Part shown: positions 1 through 12,060 of the stretch, in pieces
How positions within the stretch are numbered: position 1 is the stretch's first letter
Layout of the letters: every line of letters starts with the position of its first letter
Assembly (NCBI GenBank): GCA_027625915.1
Contig: JANTQA010000023.1
Coordinates: 22,444,001-22,508,000, forward strand
Length of the DNA stretch: 64,000 nucleotides
Reading direction: 5' to 3'
Origin: Anaeramoeba flamelloides
Lineage: Eukaryota > Metamonada > Anaeramoebidae
The notes under the pieces: generated by a model
Databases searched by the model: none
Told to the model about the DNA's origin: nothing
The model's input: the letters and a program-made list of their open reading frames with translations, nothing else
Translations under genes and position numbers: made by a program

Positions 1-1079
1 TTATTCAAATTTTTACCAATAACAAAATGCAATAAAAAAATTTGGTTTCGGAGATTATTTTATTATATTGGAATAATATTTAAGAGTTATTTTTTATTTT
101 ATTTTAAATTTAGATATAAATATTTTATCTATTAAAAAGTAATTTATATTTATTTTATTCCAATTTAATAAATTGAAATTATTTTACAATTTTTTTTTTT
201 TTTTGATTTTCAATTATTACCTATTGCTTAAATAAAAGTTTTAGAAAATTAATCAAATTAAAAATTTAATTTTGGCCTAAAGAAATAAATTTCATTTTTC
301 TCTTAATTGGATATTTATTGAAATTTTTTCTAAAAAAAAAAATTAAATTTCAAAGTAATTTATTTTTTTATTTATTTTTTTTATCATAAAATTAGCAAAA
401 TTGTTTGGTGGTTATAATTAATAAATCAATGTGTTGAGTTTTAAATTACTATTAATGTAATAAAATTTCTGATTTAAAAAAACAAAATAAAAATAAAAAT
501 CTTTAAAAAAAATGTAAAAATGAATAATTATTATTTGTTTTTTCAATTTCAAAAAAAAAATCAATAACTTAACTCCTTTATGTTTGAACTATTTTGACTT
601 TTTATTATAATTCAAATCTGGATTAAAGACAAATAAGAAAATTAATATATTAGTAGATCAATATCATTTCCAATCTAATTTAAAAAACTTGATGAAATTT
701 AGGCAAATCTGGGGTGCTAAGGGATATATACTAAAATCCGTTTCTTTCATTTAGATACTATTTTTCATCGGTAGTAAGAATTAAAAATTAAATAAAAAGT
801 AAATATTGAGAAATTATTATTTAATTTTGGATAGCTATAAAAATTGTTACTACAAAAAGTTTGATTTATCGTTTTGAAAATAAACTAATATAAGTTTATA
901 AAAAAACTATTAATTTGAAAATTAATAAACTACAATTTTTCGTACAGATTCCAAAATCTTTTTACTATTTTATAAGTTGAAGAAAATCCCAAGATCTTTA
1001 CAACATCGTTTAGAAACGATATTTTTGGGCAATAATTAAGACTTCCTTCTTGAACTCTATAATAAATTTTTTACTTGAC
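1..1079. other. Non-coding AT-rich stretch
   Basis: No convincing coding frame, RNA gene or repeat was recognised here. The sequence is A/T homopolymer-rich with frequent stops in all frames. Confidence 0.5.
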
Positions 1080-1362
1080 TAATTTTGTTTTAGTAATAAT
1101 ACTGATAAATTCAAATAAATATTTGAAAATTTTTACTTCATTTTCAATTTTACAAATTATTATTACAAAAGCCAGGAATAATATATTGTATTGGTTTACA
1201 TGTTAAGAAACTTTGTAAAATTGGATTGATTTTTTAAATATTATTTCTCAAAAAACTATTTAAAAGTTGAGATAAGGGATTACAATCTGAGAAAATGAAC
1301 TAAAAATTATTTTAAATATCTTTGAATTTATCAATAAGTATTTTATTTTGAAAATTGAAATA
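1080..1362 (-). mobile_element. MITE-like element, family I, copy 2
   Basis: The left part carries ACTGATAAATTCAAATAAAT and the right part carries its approximate inverse (TGAATTTATCAATAAGTA). The interior matches the element at about 21,008-21,302 in reverse complement, for example TATTGGTTTACATG followed by AAGAAACTTTG. Boundaries are approximate. No protein is encoded. The two related copies in opposite orientation with inverted ends suggest a non-autonomous DNA transposon. Confidence 0.55.
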
Positions 1363-1583
1363 AAAATTTTCATTTATTAATTACAAAATAACTGTATATT
1401 TAAAATTGATTATAGCACAGTTATTGGATTTAAAATATCCTACAATTTAAAAATATAATTCATAACATAGAACCCAGCATCCAAATTTGGAATGTTTTTT
1501 GTAAAAAAAAATAAATTGTAAAATATTGTTCACTTATAAAACTACTGTTTGTTAAAATCCTTTATTGTTGTTTGGATAATAAA

Positions 1584-1812
1584 TACTTTCAATTGTAAAA
1601 TACAAGGAACTAAATTGTCTTACAGCTTTCTAAAAAAAAAAACTTTAGAATTTAACAAAAATGTGAAATTATATCCCAATTCATAAAGGGAAACCAATAG
1701 TTTATACTTGTTTTTCAAAATTATAAAATTTGAAAAGTTTCCTGATTTAAAAATCTCTTTTTGGAAAGCTGAATGAAAATATTGTGTTCCTTTTATTTTG
1801 AAACAAATAGTA
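1584..1812. mobile_element. MITE, family C, copy 1
   Basis: Inverted-repeat element of about 230 bp. The right end contains GGAAAGCTGAATGAAAAT, then TGTTCCTTTTATTTTG, and finishes CAAATAGTA. The left end begins TACTTTCAATTG and continues to ACAGCTTTC, the decayed inverse. Similar elements lie at 4,001, 11,821 and 13,682. The termini read TA-CTATTTG, which fits a TA target duplication. No coding capacity. Confidence 0.65.
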
Positions 1813-3323
1813 AGAAAAAATATTCACTTCCTTTTCCTGTTTTTTATTATTCAGTCTTCAAGAGAAGAAGAATGTAATTGAAGGGATCTCTATTTGTTTG
1901 TTAAGAACTATTTATAATAGATGTTCCTATTCATTGGACGGACAAATAACCCTCAATGAAATAAATAATTCAGAATATTTTTATAAATTAACTCTATTTT
2001 TAAACAAAGAAAACAGAGAAAAGAAAAAAAAAAAAATTTATCTTCAAGACTTTGTCAAACTGAAATTCACATTCGTCAATCAAATCCAAATTTAAAAAAT
2101 CATCTTTAAAATTGGATTGGGGAAATTAATTCTGAAAAAAAGAGTTTACAATATTGTAATTTTAGAGTTAATTTTTTCATTTTACATTTGTTCATTATAA
2201 AATTCATCTTTTTTCATATAACTATGACTGTATGTCCAGAAATAAGCAATCTTTAATCAACTGATTATTTCTTTTTTTCTTTTTCCCTTTTCAAGTTTAG
2301 ATTTTATAGGTAATCAGAGATCCAATTTCTGATTCGGAATTCTTTGTGAAAAGTAAACGTTCTTTATTAGAAAACCAACCAAATCTTATATACCCTGTGG
2401 AGTTTATTATTTAAATATTTGTTTATCTGAATAAGAATGAAAACATCTTCAAGAATTGTTGAGTTGAACTATTTTTTATCAGTCTTATAGGTAAGGCAAC
2501 AAAACTCTTTTGTTCTTATGAAAAATAAGAGAAATCAAAAGGAAGAAAGGAAACTTTGGACATTAGTTGTTTTATCAGATATTTGATCAAATAATTTTGA
2601 TTGCAACAATTGTAAAATTACAAAAAAACTATTAATACTTCACTTTTCCTTTTTATTAGTCCACCCATCAAATTTAAAGAAACACATTGTATTATAATAG
2701 TTATTCTCAAAAGAAGAGAAGTAGATCCAAAGTAAATGTTTTCCCAAACATTTTTTTACAATAAAAGTTTAAAAAAAATATTTTTGCTAAAAATAGTTTC
2801 AAAAAACAAACACTTAACCTAACAAATCAACTTGATCCTCTTTTGTTTAAATTCAAAAAATAAAATAATTTTTAAAAAATTATTTTAACACATACCCATC
2901 ATTTGACTAAATTATTAAGAACTCAATGAAAATAAACTTTCAATGTCTTAAAATTTTGAGTATATAATGTAAATAAATGTAAAAAAATTCTCTTTTCTTC
3001 AGTTAGCAAAATCAAAAATTTCAACTTTTTCTCTAAAATCTCAAACAATTCCGAAGCATTTTTATACTTGTAAATGATGTATTGGATTGTTTCTTGAGCA
3101 ATGATTAAAAACTTTTGTCCCTTTTTCATCTAAAAAGTCGGATTTGGAAAACTGACGATTGACTGAATAAGTGTAATCTAAAAAAGAAACTTGTCTTTGG
3201 TACATTTTTTATCCATCTAACTTTCTTTTAATTTTATTTTATTATTTTTTTTTGTTCTCTATTGATTTGTCGAAAACAACAATAAGGTTCATTTCATTTG
3301 TATCACTGGAAATTTAAGAGGCA
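1813..3323. other. Non-coding stretch, no gene recognised
   Basis: Only short lysine- and asparagine-rich frames are present, including one of 65 codons at 1898-2095 that starts with TTG. None has recognisable domains. No further repeat was identified. Confidence 0.4.
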
Positions 3324-3515
3324 ATGAACAAATCACAGCAAAGACATTCACTGAGTGAGTCTGATTTAATTCGAATGGAAGAATTTTCTTCATTATTGTT
3401 GGGATACCCACAGAGCAACCCAATACAAGATTTCTTTTCTGAGATTCAAGGGCTTGATTTTGAACAAGAAGAAGATAAGGCGAATGATTTTGATACGTTA
3501 TTAGGTAACAATTAG
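3324..3515 (+). CDS. Small acidic hypothetical protein or first exon
   Basis: A 63-codon frame starts with ATG and has composition unlike its surroundings: balanced codons, Ser, Glu, Asp and Leu rich, few Lys/Asn runs. It reads MNKSQQRHSLSESDL at the N-terminus and ends in an acidic stretch (DFEQEEDKANDF). No family is recognised and no membrane segment or signal peptide is visible. The last codons run into AG-GTAACA, which could be a splice donor, so this may be the first exon of a gene whose remainder was lost or not found. The next 500 bases contain no clear second exon and a family C element starts at 4,001. It could also be a complete small protein or a gene relic. Confidence 0.35.
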   Translation: MNKSQQRHSLSESDLIRMEEFSSLLLGYPQSNPIQDFFSEIQGLDFEQEEDKANDFDTLLGNN

Positions 3516-4000
3516 CTCTTTTCTTTTTTTTAGGTTTAATTATGATCTGATAAGAAACAAAGAAAATTTCACTTTTTAAAAAAATAATTTCATCCTTTTA
3601 AAAATATTCCCCTAATTTTGATCAAAATTTTGAAATTCTATTTGCGAAATACAATTCATTTCAAGATTTTTTTGGGGGGAATTTAGGTTGTTTTTGTTGT
3701 TACCGATTCTGATTTTTAATCGAAAAAAGAAATTTCCGCTTTACCATCTTGCTATTTGTTGCAAATCAATAATCGTGGAATATAGGTGAAAGTTGTCGAC
3801 TAGCTTTCCTTTGAATAAGCTATTTTTGAAAGTTAAAAGCAAATCCATGTAATTTACTTTTGTGAGTATAACCAATCTTTTTATGTTTACACAACAGACA
3901 AAAAACCAATAATAACTCACCTTTTGGAACATTTTTTTTTTTTTTGACAATTTCTTTAAGGGACTAGTCTCTATTTTTTTTTTGAAGACCAATTTCTAAA

Positions 4001-4227
4001 TAATATTTGTTGAAAAATAAATTGAACAATATTTTCATTCAGCTTTCCAAAAAAAGATTTTTAAATTAGGAAACTTTTCAAATTGTTAATTCTTATAACC
4101 AACTTAAATAAGTAATTTACTTTTGAGAATTGGGGACTTTGATGGTTTGTTTGAATTCTTGGGAGATATGAATTTTATTTTGGAAAGATGAATGAAAATC
4201 TTGATCTTTTTATTTTACAATTAACAG
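4001..4227. mobile_element. MITE, family C, copy 2
   Basis: The left end TAATATTTGTTGAAAAATAA leads into TTTTCATTCAGCTTTCC. The right end has GGAAAGATGAATGAAAAT followed by a T-rich arm. The arrangement and spacing match the copies at 1,584, 11,821 and 13,682. Confidence 0.6.
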
Positions 4228-4399
4228 AAGGATTCCTTATCTAGAAATATGTTTAATATTGAAAATAAACAGGAGTTTTCAAATCAAAGTAATTGACAAA
4301 AAAATTTCTAAATCTCGACTGGTCTTTAAATATTAAATGGGAAAATATTTTAGTTTCTTTTTCCATGTTTTTCTTTTATACACAGAGAGTTCAATGAAG

Positions 4400-4492
4400 G
4401 AAATTGTAATTTAAAAACTCTATTTGAAAAAGGAAATTGAAAAAGAAGTGAAACTTTTTCCCATTTGTAATTCAAATACCAGTATTGAATTT
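4400..4492. repeat. Partial family J element
   Basis: GTGAAACTTTTTCCC, then ATTCAAATACCAGTAT, match the right end of the inverted-repeat element found directly after the RasGEF gene (59,815-60,087). The matching left arm was not found here, so this appears to be a fragment. Confidence 0.4.
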
Positions 4493-5416
4493 AGGTAAAA
4501 AAATTTAATAGAGATTAGTCCTTTAACCGAAGGTTTCTCAGAGAATGAAACAAGACTAATGATCAGCGTAATGCCTCTTAAAAATATTCTTTTGGATACA
4601 CTCTTCCCCAAAGTGATCTTTTTCAAAATAGAAAAAAAGAAAATTTCCAATCTTAGCCGAATAAAATCCCAGAAAAGCAAACCCAAATAAGGCTGACTGT
4701 TGTGAAAAAACAATTTCACACTTTTTTGGTATGTGTTGTATTGTTCAGGGTTCAATGTTAACAACATTTACTCTGTGAAGGAAATAATTTGATGTGAATA
4801 AATCGGTGTGTCTTCTAATTTTCAGAGAGTATCAAGATCTAAGGTCTAGGCACAGTTGTTTGCAGTCTTTTAAACTCAACTTTCTAAAAAGTATAAAGAG
4901 TCTATAAAAAATATATAAAGAAAGAGAAAAAAGAAAGAAAGAGTCAAATAAGTAAAAAAAAAAAAAAAAAGAATTTAAATATCTATATTATTAAAGAACT
5001 CTGGTATTACGATAGAATAGTTTTTGACGAATATGTCCCAACATACTATCAGAGAAAAGGGGCTCAAATAAAATATAATCTCTAATATCTTACATACATT
5101 TACCTTGGCCAATAACTCTATAGATTTTTTTTATGTTCATTTTCCTCAGCAATTCATCTATAACTTTTTTGACAAGACCCTTTTTATTTTCAACAAGACT
5201 CTGTTTTCAAAAAGTTGTTTTAAAGTGTGATCAAACAAATTCTAAAAAGAGTTCTGAAAAATAGGTCTATTGAAGTTTTTCAACCGATTTATAGATAATT
5301 TGCCAAGCTCATTAGATCATCTCCTTTTGAAATTACTCTATCATTATTTCTGGGCAGATTTCTTTAAAACAACTCTACCCAAAAAAACTTGAACTTTTCA
5401 AAAAAAAAAAAAAAAA

Positions 5417-5640
5417 AAATTCTTGATCTTAAAAATGTGAGGACTTTTTTAATACTTTTATCAAGTTTTCAATTTTAACAAAGTCAGGACTTTTTGAAAA
5501 TTTAACTTTTGGGGGTTTTCTATTTAAAAAAAGTGAAAACTTTTTCAGAATTAAAACTTTTTGAAATTTTTCTGTTTTAATAAAGTGAACTTTTTCAGAA
5601 TACAAAACTTTTTGAAAGCTTTTGTATTTTAATAAAGTGG
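5417..5640. repeat. Degenerate short tandem repeat, unit about 60 bp
   Basis: Four imperfect units carry the pattern AATAAAGTGAACTTTTTCAG then AAAACTTTTTGAAA. Units are spaced roughly 55-66 bp apart and have drifted. No coding potential is seen. The flanking stretch from 4,500 to 7,000 otherwise shows nothing recognisable apart from poly-A and poly-T runs. Confidence 0.45.
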
Positions 5641-7022
5641 GGCATCAACCCTTAAATGAAGTGTAGATGTTAGGGTATGAAGGAAAGCACTTTTTTATCA
5701 AAAAAAGTCCACATTATTAAAACATAAAACTTTAAAAAGGGTTTGAATTCTGACAAAATCTTAAAAAAAAACGTAATCACTTTTTTAAAATGACCATATT
5801 AAACAATTGTACTTTTTAATTTTGTTCAAAACTTGGGTACAATTAACTTGGATCTAACACAAGTTTGGTATTTTTTTTACTATTTTTATACAGTACTAGG
5901 ACTTTTTCAAGCACACGCTAATATCACATATAAGGAACAAAACAATCAAAGTATGACACATAAATAAACCAACAACTTTGAAAAAAAGATTGGTGACAAT
6001 AACACATAGCCTTTTTTTTTTTTTTTTTTTCAACTCAAACAAGATTATGACAAAAAAATATGTACCTTAGATTTAAGAAGTGCCTAAAACAAATTATTTT
6101 TTTTTCTGCTTTTTTTACTTGATTAAAATGTGCTTTACAAACTATATAGACTGTATGTAAACAGTTTTAAACTTGAGAATCTATTTTTATATCGTTATTT
6201 TCAAACAATAATTATGAACCTTTTTTGAAAGATCTTAATATTTTTGGATGAGTAAACAATTTTGAATAATAAAAAAATAATTTCATCAAAAATGAGGGTT
6301 TTTTTTTTTTTTTTTTCACTTTTTGGAAAGTTCTAATAAGATACTTTTGATCATATTATTGAAGGTCCAACTTTTCAACAATTAAATTCCATAGATAATA
6401 GCATTTTTTCATCTGGTTTCTAATTTTTATTCTCGATTTAAATTTTATTTTGTTCGACAAATTTTTAACTATAATTATCTTGTATATCAATCACAAAATT
6501 TAACTTTATCCAAAATGAAAATAAAAAAGAATAATTAATTCGTTGATGGTGAAGGGTATTTAAATAAATACTAATCCAAATAGAAAGAGGGGGCGAGGGT
6601 GAGAGAAGAAGAAAAATAGATAAAATATTAAAAGAAGAGAAAAATAATATCACTTGTATGACTAAATTAACGATTTCTCCACTCTCATTAGTTTTTTATT
6701 ATTTTTCGTAATAAACATAAAATTTATAAAAATTTTATTTTATTTCTTAGACAAAAACTAAAAGTCTAGAGAAACTATTTGCTTGAGTGTACTCTTCCCA
6801 GGATTAACAGAACTCAACTAAACACCCACAAAATTCACATGGTGGAAACAAACCAGATAAAAATATTATCAATAATAAATAATTTTTTTTCTTAGAAATT
6901 TAAGTGAAAGTAAATCTAGAGTATAACCCACACTTCTTTTTCAATAATAATAATAAATATTTTTTTTTCAAGCACTGATTAATAATTAATATTTTGCAGC
7001 AGTTAGATCTTCACAATGAAAT

Positions 7023-7057
7023 GGGGTTGAATAAAACCAAAGATTTTATTCAACCCC
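7023..7057. repeat. Perfect short hairpin
   Basis: GGGGTTGAATAAAA is followed by a 7-base spacer and its exact inverse TTTTATTCAACCCC, giving a 14-bp perfect stem. It stands out because GC-rich tracts are rare here. It lies 9 bases before a short ATG frame and 280 bases before a coiled-coil frame. Function is unknown. It could be the footprint of an element end or an RNA stem-loop. Confidence 0.6.
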
Positions 7058-7065
7058 TTTAAATC

Positions 7066-7281
7066 ATGAAAAAACATCATTGTTTATTCTACATAGCTTT
7101 ATTACTATCTACAATACCCACCGCTACTCACTCACATAACCACAATAAGAGGAGTACAAAAAAAAAATTAATTTATTTGATCCAAGAATATAATTATTTT
7201 TTAAAAATTATTAAATTCCAAGTAAATCTAATATCCCAGATGTATACATTGTACATAATATCAAAACTAATTAATAGATAA
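7066..7281 (+). CDS. Possible short secreted peptide, weak
   Basis: A 71-codon ATG frame begins MKKHHCLFYIALLLSTIPTA, which has the layout of a signal peptide: a basic start, a hydrophobic core, then small residues. A His/Asn/Lys-rich stretch follows. The second half is generic AT-rich sequence, so the frame may be chance or only its first 35 codons may be real. It could be the first exon of the coiled-coil frame downstream, but no convincing splice pair joins them. Confidence 0.18.
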   Translation: MKKHHCLFYIALLLSTIPTATHSHNHNKRSTKKKLIYLIQEYNYFLKIIKFQVNLISQMYTLYIISKLINR

Positions 7282-7339
7282 GTAAGAATTTTTTTTTAAT
7301 ATTATATTATTTTTTTTTATTTGTTTATACATAATTTCC

Positions 7340-7355
7340 ATGATCATCATTTCCT

Positions 7356-7392
<37 letters not shown>

Positions 7393-7933
7393 CATCAATA
7401 TTCAAAGTATAAAATTCAATGAAATTTGCGATAATTATATTGAAACACAAACTGATACAGACATTGAAATTGAAGAAATCATACATGAAAACATTGAATT
7501 GAAAAAGCAAGTGGAAATACTTTATCTTGAAATAAATGATCTTGTTAAATTAATAGAAAATGAAATAATAATGAGGGAGCCGGTTGAAGAAGAATTGAAA
7601 AAATTAAAAAACTGTGTAAGAATTGCCTTACAACAGGAAATTAATGCAAAAACTACCAATTTTGGTAATCAATCCACAGTACTTATGAATTCAAAAAACA
7701 TTTATAAATTTGGAAAGGAATTAGAAATTAACGACCATTTCGAATATGAAACAACGCATCTTGAAGAAAATAAAAAGTTCAAGCCAATGGAAAAAACGAA
7801 AATTGAAAACAACAATAATAAAAAGAAGAAATCAAAAAAACTTAAATCATTACAACAGAAAATTTTAGATAAAAATAATTTTTCATTTTTTGTTGATCAA
7901 CTTAAACAATTGCAAAATAGTTCAAATAATTAA
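7340..7933 (+). CDS. Coiled-coil hypothetical protein, start uncertain
   Basis: The frame has 197 codons from an ATG, but the first 18 residues are translated from a run of A and are doubtful. From about residue 20 the sequence looks like real protein: acidic and amphipathic, with TQTDTDIEIEEIIHENIEL leading into leucine-heptad coiled coil at about 45-105, then a charged, Lys/Asn-rich tail with a second short helix (SFFVDQLKQLQN). I do not recognise the family. It may be the last exon of a multi-exon gene whose earlier exons lie upstream beyond the poly-A tract. It ends with TAA. Confidence 0.5.
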
Positions 7934-9293
7934 AATATTGAGATAGTTACACAATTATTAATTAAATCTAAAATATAAATATACAGTTTCCTTCGCATTT
8001 TTTTTGAATGAAAACAACCTTTATTATTAGTTCAAAAAAATGGTTTATGGTGATTCATTTGAAAAAAAAATGTACCTCTAATAATCAACAAATTTATAAT
8101 TTTTTGATTCAATTTATTAAAAAAAAAAAAATAAAAAAAAAAAAAAAACAATTATATATTCTCATGAATACCAAAATATTCTTATGTAAATTATTAACTT
8201 TTGTAATTCTAATTTTTTTTTATTCTCTTTTTAATTAATAAAATTAATAATTCACTTTGACTCGTTAAATAAATCAGTTATACGTTTTATCATAATTTTT
8301 AATTCTAATTCTTTTCTATCCCAAAATTGAGATTTTTTATATTATTAAAAGAACTTCAAATTTTAAATTTCAATTTAGACATAATTTAATTTAATTTATC
8401 AAAAGAGTAAGTTATTTTGATTATTGTTTTAACTTTTAAAAGCTTACTTGTTGAAATTTGATTTATACAATTAGCATTTTTTTTAAGAAGAAAAAAAACA
8501 CAATAATTTTTAAAAATAATATAATAAGTGAAAAAAAGACTTTTTGAACTTGTTATTTTTATTTGAATCTTGTAAAAAACTCTCAAATTATTTTTTTAAA
8601 AAAAGATTAGCATGTATTTTTTTAAGGGAGAATTTACTCCGGAATAATTGATGCGAATTATATGGCTAGATATCAATTTTAAGTTTGAAAGGGGGATTTA
8701 AATCCCAGTAAGACTTTATGATTTTAAAATACTTCAAATGTTGGAATATACTCTATTTGTTAATATAAAAAGTTTGAAGTTTTTTAATTCAAATAAATTC
8801 AGAATATTGATTGGTTTTATTATTAAAAAAGTAAATTTCCTATTTTTTTTTTTTTTTTTTTTTTTTTTTGATAGAAAAATACAATAACAAGGTTTTTTAA
8901 AAATTAAAAGGAAAAAAAATTAAGTTATAGATATACAACGGGGGGGATTTTCACTTAAATTATTTTTCAAAAAATTTGACTCACTTTATAATGTTGTTGG
9001 AAGATTTTTGAGAGTTTATACCTTATTCTAATCACAAAAATATTTTCAAATTATTAGATCAGAATCATTTTTTCTAATTTTACAAATTTTTGTTTTTCTT
9101 TTTCAAATTTTTGTTTTTCTTTTTTTTTTTCTTTTTCTTATTCTTTTTTAAATTTTTTTACTTTTTTTTTTTTTTTGTGAAAGATCAAGTTGAAAAAAAA
9201 GATATTCCAAAAGAAAAATAATCATTCAGAAAATTGAGACTGTATGATATCTTTTCAAATATATTTTATTATGAGTAAAGAATTTTCTAGTTA
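7934..9293. other. Non-coding stretch with homopolymers
   Basis: Contains long T and A runs (for example near 8,845-8,870 and 9,105-9,180) and no supportable gene. Short frames at 8,008-8,238 (+) and 8,386-8,586 (-) are low-complexity Lys/Phe/Ile-rich and look like chance. Confidence 0.5.
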
Positions 9294-9492
9294 CAGTCAG
9301 TTCCACGTCTAAAATACAAACTTCAACGAAAATTAAGGTACAATAATAATCTCAATTTAAGACACAAAATTTGAATTGAAATAAAATAATACTTGTGAAA
9401 AAAAAAAATACCAAATTTTGCACATTAATTTGAGATTTTTATATTGCCGAAAATTTCTTTGAAATTTTGTCTTTTAAAAGCGAAACTGTCTG
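9294..9492. mobile_element. Palindromic MITE, family A, copy 1
   Basis: Starts CAGTCAGTTCCAC directly after TA and ends with the inverse, CTGTCTG, followed by TA. The arms (CAACGAAAATTAAGG and its decayed inverse) run almost the whole length with a short A/T centre. This is one of eight copies. The TA flanks and CAGT terminus fit a Tc1/mariner-type non-autonomous element. Confidence 0.75.
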
Positions 9493-10448
9493 TAAAGTTT
9501 TTTAAAAAATGTATTTAATTATTAGCAAAAAATATTCTTGGTTCAATTTTTTTCAGTGAAAGTCGGTAATAAAAAAATTGGTCATACTCTTTTCAAAAAT
9601 TGTGTTTCACTTTTTTTTAGTTTTCAGTTTTATTATTAATTTTTTAAATATCAGGTTTTTCTAAATTAGGAATGATTTATAAGTGTAAATAAACCGGATT
9701 TAATTATTGGATTTTCTTAGATACTAAAGGGTATATATATCTATATATATATATATCAATTTATAATTTCAGGTGAGTCACAATTTTTGAAATGGGGTTT
9801 ATTTGTTCATATTCGTTAGTTTTCATTTGTAACCTTAAAAAAATACCTTCAAAATATTATATTTTTTTCAAAAGTTGGAAATGTTGTTCTTTTTATTATG
9901 ATTATTATTCTTTTGGTTAGAAAACTAAATGGTTTTCGAAACAAAAAAAAGAATTAAAAACAATCACTTTTCACTTTTCTTGGATTTTCGATTTATTTGT
10001 AAAATCTTTTTATTTTACAGATAAAACAGAAAAACTCAAGACAATTTTCTTTAGTTTTTTCCAGAATTTAAACGAATTTAGTAAAATTTTGATTTTTCTC
10101 CATTCTTTTAAATTCGGGTTAAGCTCAGTTTGTTTTTTTTTTTTGGTTTTAGGAGATAAAAGAAAATTTAAGAAATTTTTTTTTTATTATCTGGAATAAA
10201 AAAAACCACCTTTAACTTTTCTAAGATTTAAAAGAACTGAGTAAAATCTTAGTTTTTTCCCTATTCTTTCAAAAATTAAAACAACGCCTAGACACTCTAT
10301 TGTACTTTACCCGACCCCCACCCCACCCAAAAAAAAAAAAATTGCAATATATAAAAATCAATATTCTTTATTCAAAATTCAAGAATGTTTTGTTTATCTA
10401 TTAAGTCAAGCAATTTTAAAATCCAGGTAATTCAATTGTTTAAATATA

Positions 10449-10975
10449 AACCCCAATTCAAAATTTTTAACACACCAAAATTCAATTTGTGAAAAAAACT
10501 GATTTAATCACTTCTCAAAGATTTACCAAATTAGAACCATTCACTAATTGAAATATTAACACTTGTTTATAAACTACAATACTCACAAAACAATAAATAA
10601 ATAATTATCTATACAAATAAATCAAGGGTGTGTTAAAATTTCTGGAGAGAGCAAAAACAAAAAAATACATTAGTAAATTTGTTTAAATTCTATTAGGAAT
10701 ATTGATCGATCAAAGGTCAGATACTACCAACTAATTTTATTTGAGTTCTTCTATTTGGAACAACTTGACTTTAACATAATATAAACCTTATAGAAAAATT
10801 TTGATCCAACGAAGCAAATTACGTAATTCAAACAATGTAATGAAAACAAAAACTAAAAGAAAAAAAATGATTTTCATATTTTTCAAAAATCCAAATTATC
10901 TCCAATTTCACTGAAATTGTATTATTTTGATTGTTTGGAACGTTTTTGCTGTGTGTAAAATTTTGAATTTTAGTT
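10449..10975 (+). mobile_element. MITE, family E, copy 1
   Basis: About 527 bp and alignable along its length with 45,739-46,276 in the same orientation, for example TTAGGAATATTGAT and GTGTGTAAAATTTTGAATTT. The ends are inverted: AATTCAAAATTTTTAACAC at left and GTAAAATTTTGAATTTTAG at right, with TA on both sides. No protein. A LINE 3' fragment abuts its right end. Confidence 0.75.
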
Positions 10976-11305
10976 TATATTATTATGTAATATTATAAAA
11001 ATAAGCAAATAAAATTTGATTTATGGTTTTAGAAACCTGAACAAAAGAAAATAATAGAAAATATTGATCACTTATTTATAGGTGTTTCTTTCCTATACAA
11101 AGGATAGATTGATATTTTTAACCTAAATTAAAAGAATATAATTTTGATGAAATAAATTTAAAATATCAAAGTTTGACATTATTTTCGTTAATTAATAATC
11201 GTGAAATCTGTGATTTTATACTTAAATTCACGAAAGGGAATTTAAGCAAATGGGTGCTTAGAGTGTAATTTACCATTCTTCAATAATAATAAAAAAAAAA
11301 ATTAA
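10976..11305 (+). mobile_element. 5'-truncated LINE fragment (3' end only)
   Basis: This matches, on the + strand, the last ~300 bases of the LINE at 61.5-64 kb (- strand). Shared stretches include ATAGAAAATATTGATCACTT, TCCTATA followed by ATTGATATTTTT, TTAATTAATAATCG and AAAGGGAATTTAAG. Both copies then have GTGTAATTTAC and an A-rich tail. In the 61.5 kb copy this codes for the end of ORF2 (IYDFTLKFLKGNLSK). Here the frame has in-frame stops, so the copy is dead. Truncation at the 5' side with an A-rich 3' tail is the usual result of target-primed reverse transcription. Confidence 0.8.
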
Positions 11306-11820
11306 TATATTTTTGAAAATTGCAAAATAATTAGTCAAAAAAATCTAATCCCCAATTATATATTGTTCAAAAAAATTGAATTTTTTACCAACTAATCTAC
11401 GTTTCGAGACAAATTTAAGAATGGTATTTTTCAACTTTATGGTCTGAATATTGATAATTCAACCTTTAAATATATTTCAAAAATACATATTTTTTACTGA
11501 AATTGTTGGGTTTTTTACGAATTCCTGGATCATTTATAATTGATGTGATCAACCAATATCACTACTTGACTAATCGATTTTCTAGAGGTATTTGAACCAT
11601 TTAGCACGAATGTGATTTAAACCCAATAACTACCTACTTGGATCTGAGACTTTTCCTTGCAAGGAATTAATCCCATCAACAATAATATAGAGTAAAAATG
11701 GTAAAAATAATATACTTTATCTTTTTGTTTTAGATTTGTTTTTCGATAAATTAAAAATAAAATAAAAAAATATCACTTGGTAAATTGAAGGAGGAAATTT
11801 CTATTAAAAATTGGTTTTTA

Positions 11821-12060
11821 TTTGTTTCTGTAAATTTCAAAATAAAAAGATCAAAATTTTCATTCAGCTTTCGAAAAAAATCGCTTCTCAAATTATTTAA
11901 AAAAAAATCATCAAAAATCCAAATTTTCTAAAAAAGCAAATGATTAATTAAAGTTGGTTTATGAGAATTTTTTAATTTGTAATGTTAACGTAAATTTATC
12001 AAATCTTTTTCTCGATAAGCTGAATGAAAATTTTATTCCCTTTTTTTACAACAAATAGTA
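11821..12060. mobile_element. MITE, family C, copy 3
   Basis: The left arm AAAAGATCAAAATTTTCATT continues CAGCTTTCG. The right arm AAGCTGAATGAAAATTTTAT ends ACAAATAGTA. It has the same inverted layout and size (about 240 bp) as the copies at 1,584, 4,001 and 13,682. A short frame just downstream (12,097-12,303, GTG start) has no recognisable domain. Confidence 0.65.

Noticed and set aside
3741-3800. CTATTTGTTGCAAA resembling a family C terminus
   Set aside because: Fourteen bases match, but no partner arm or further similarity was found, so it may be chance or a remnant.
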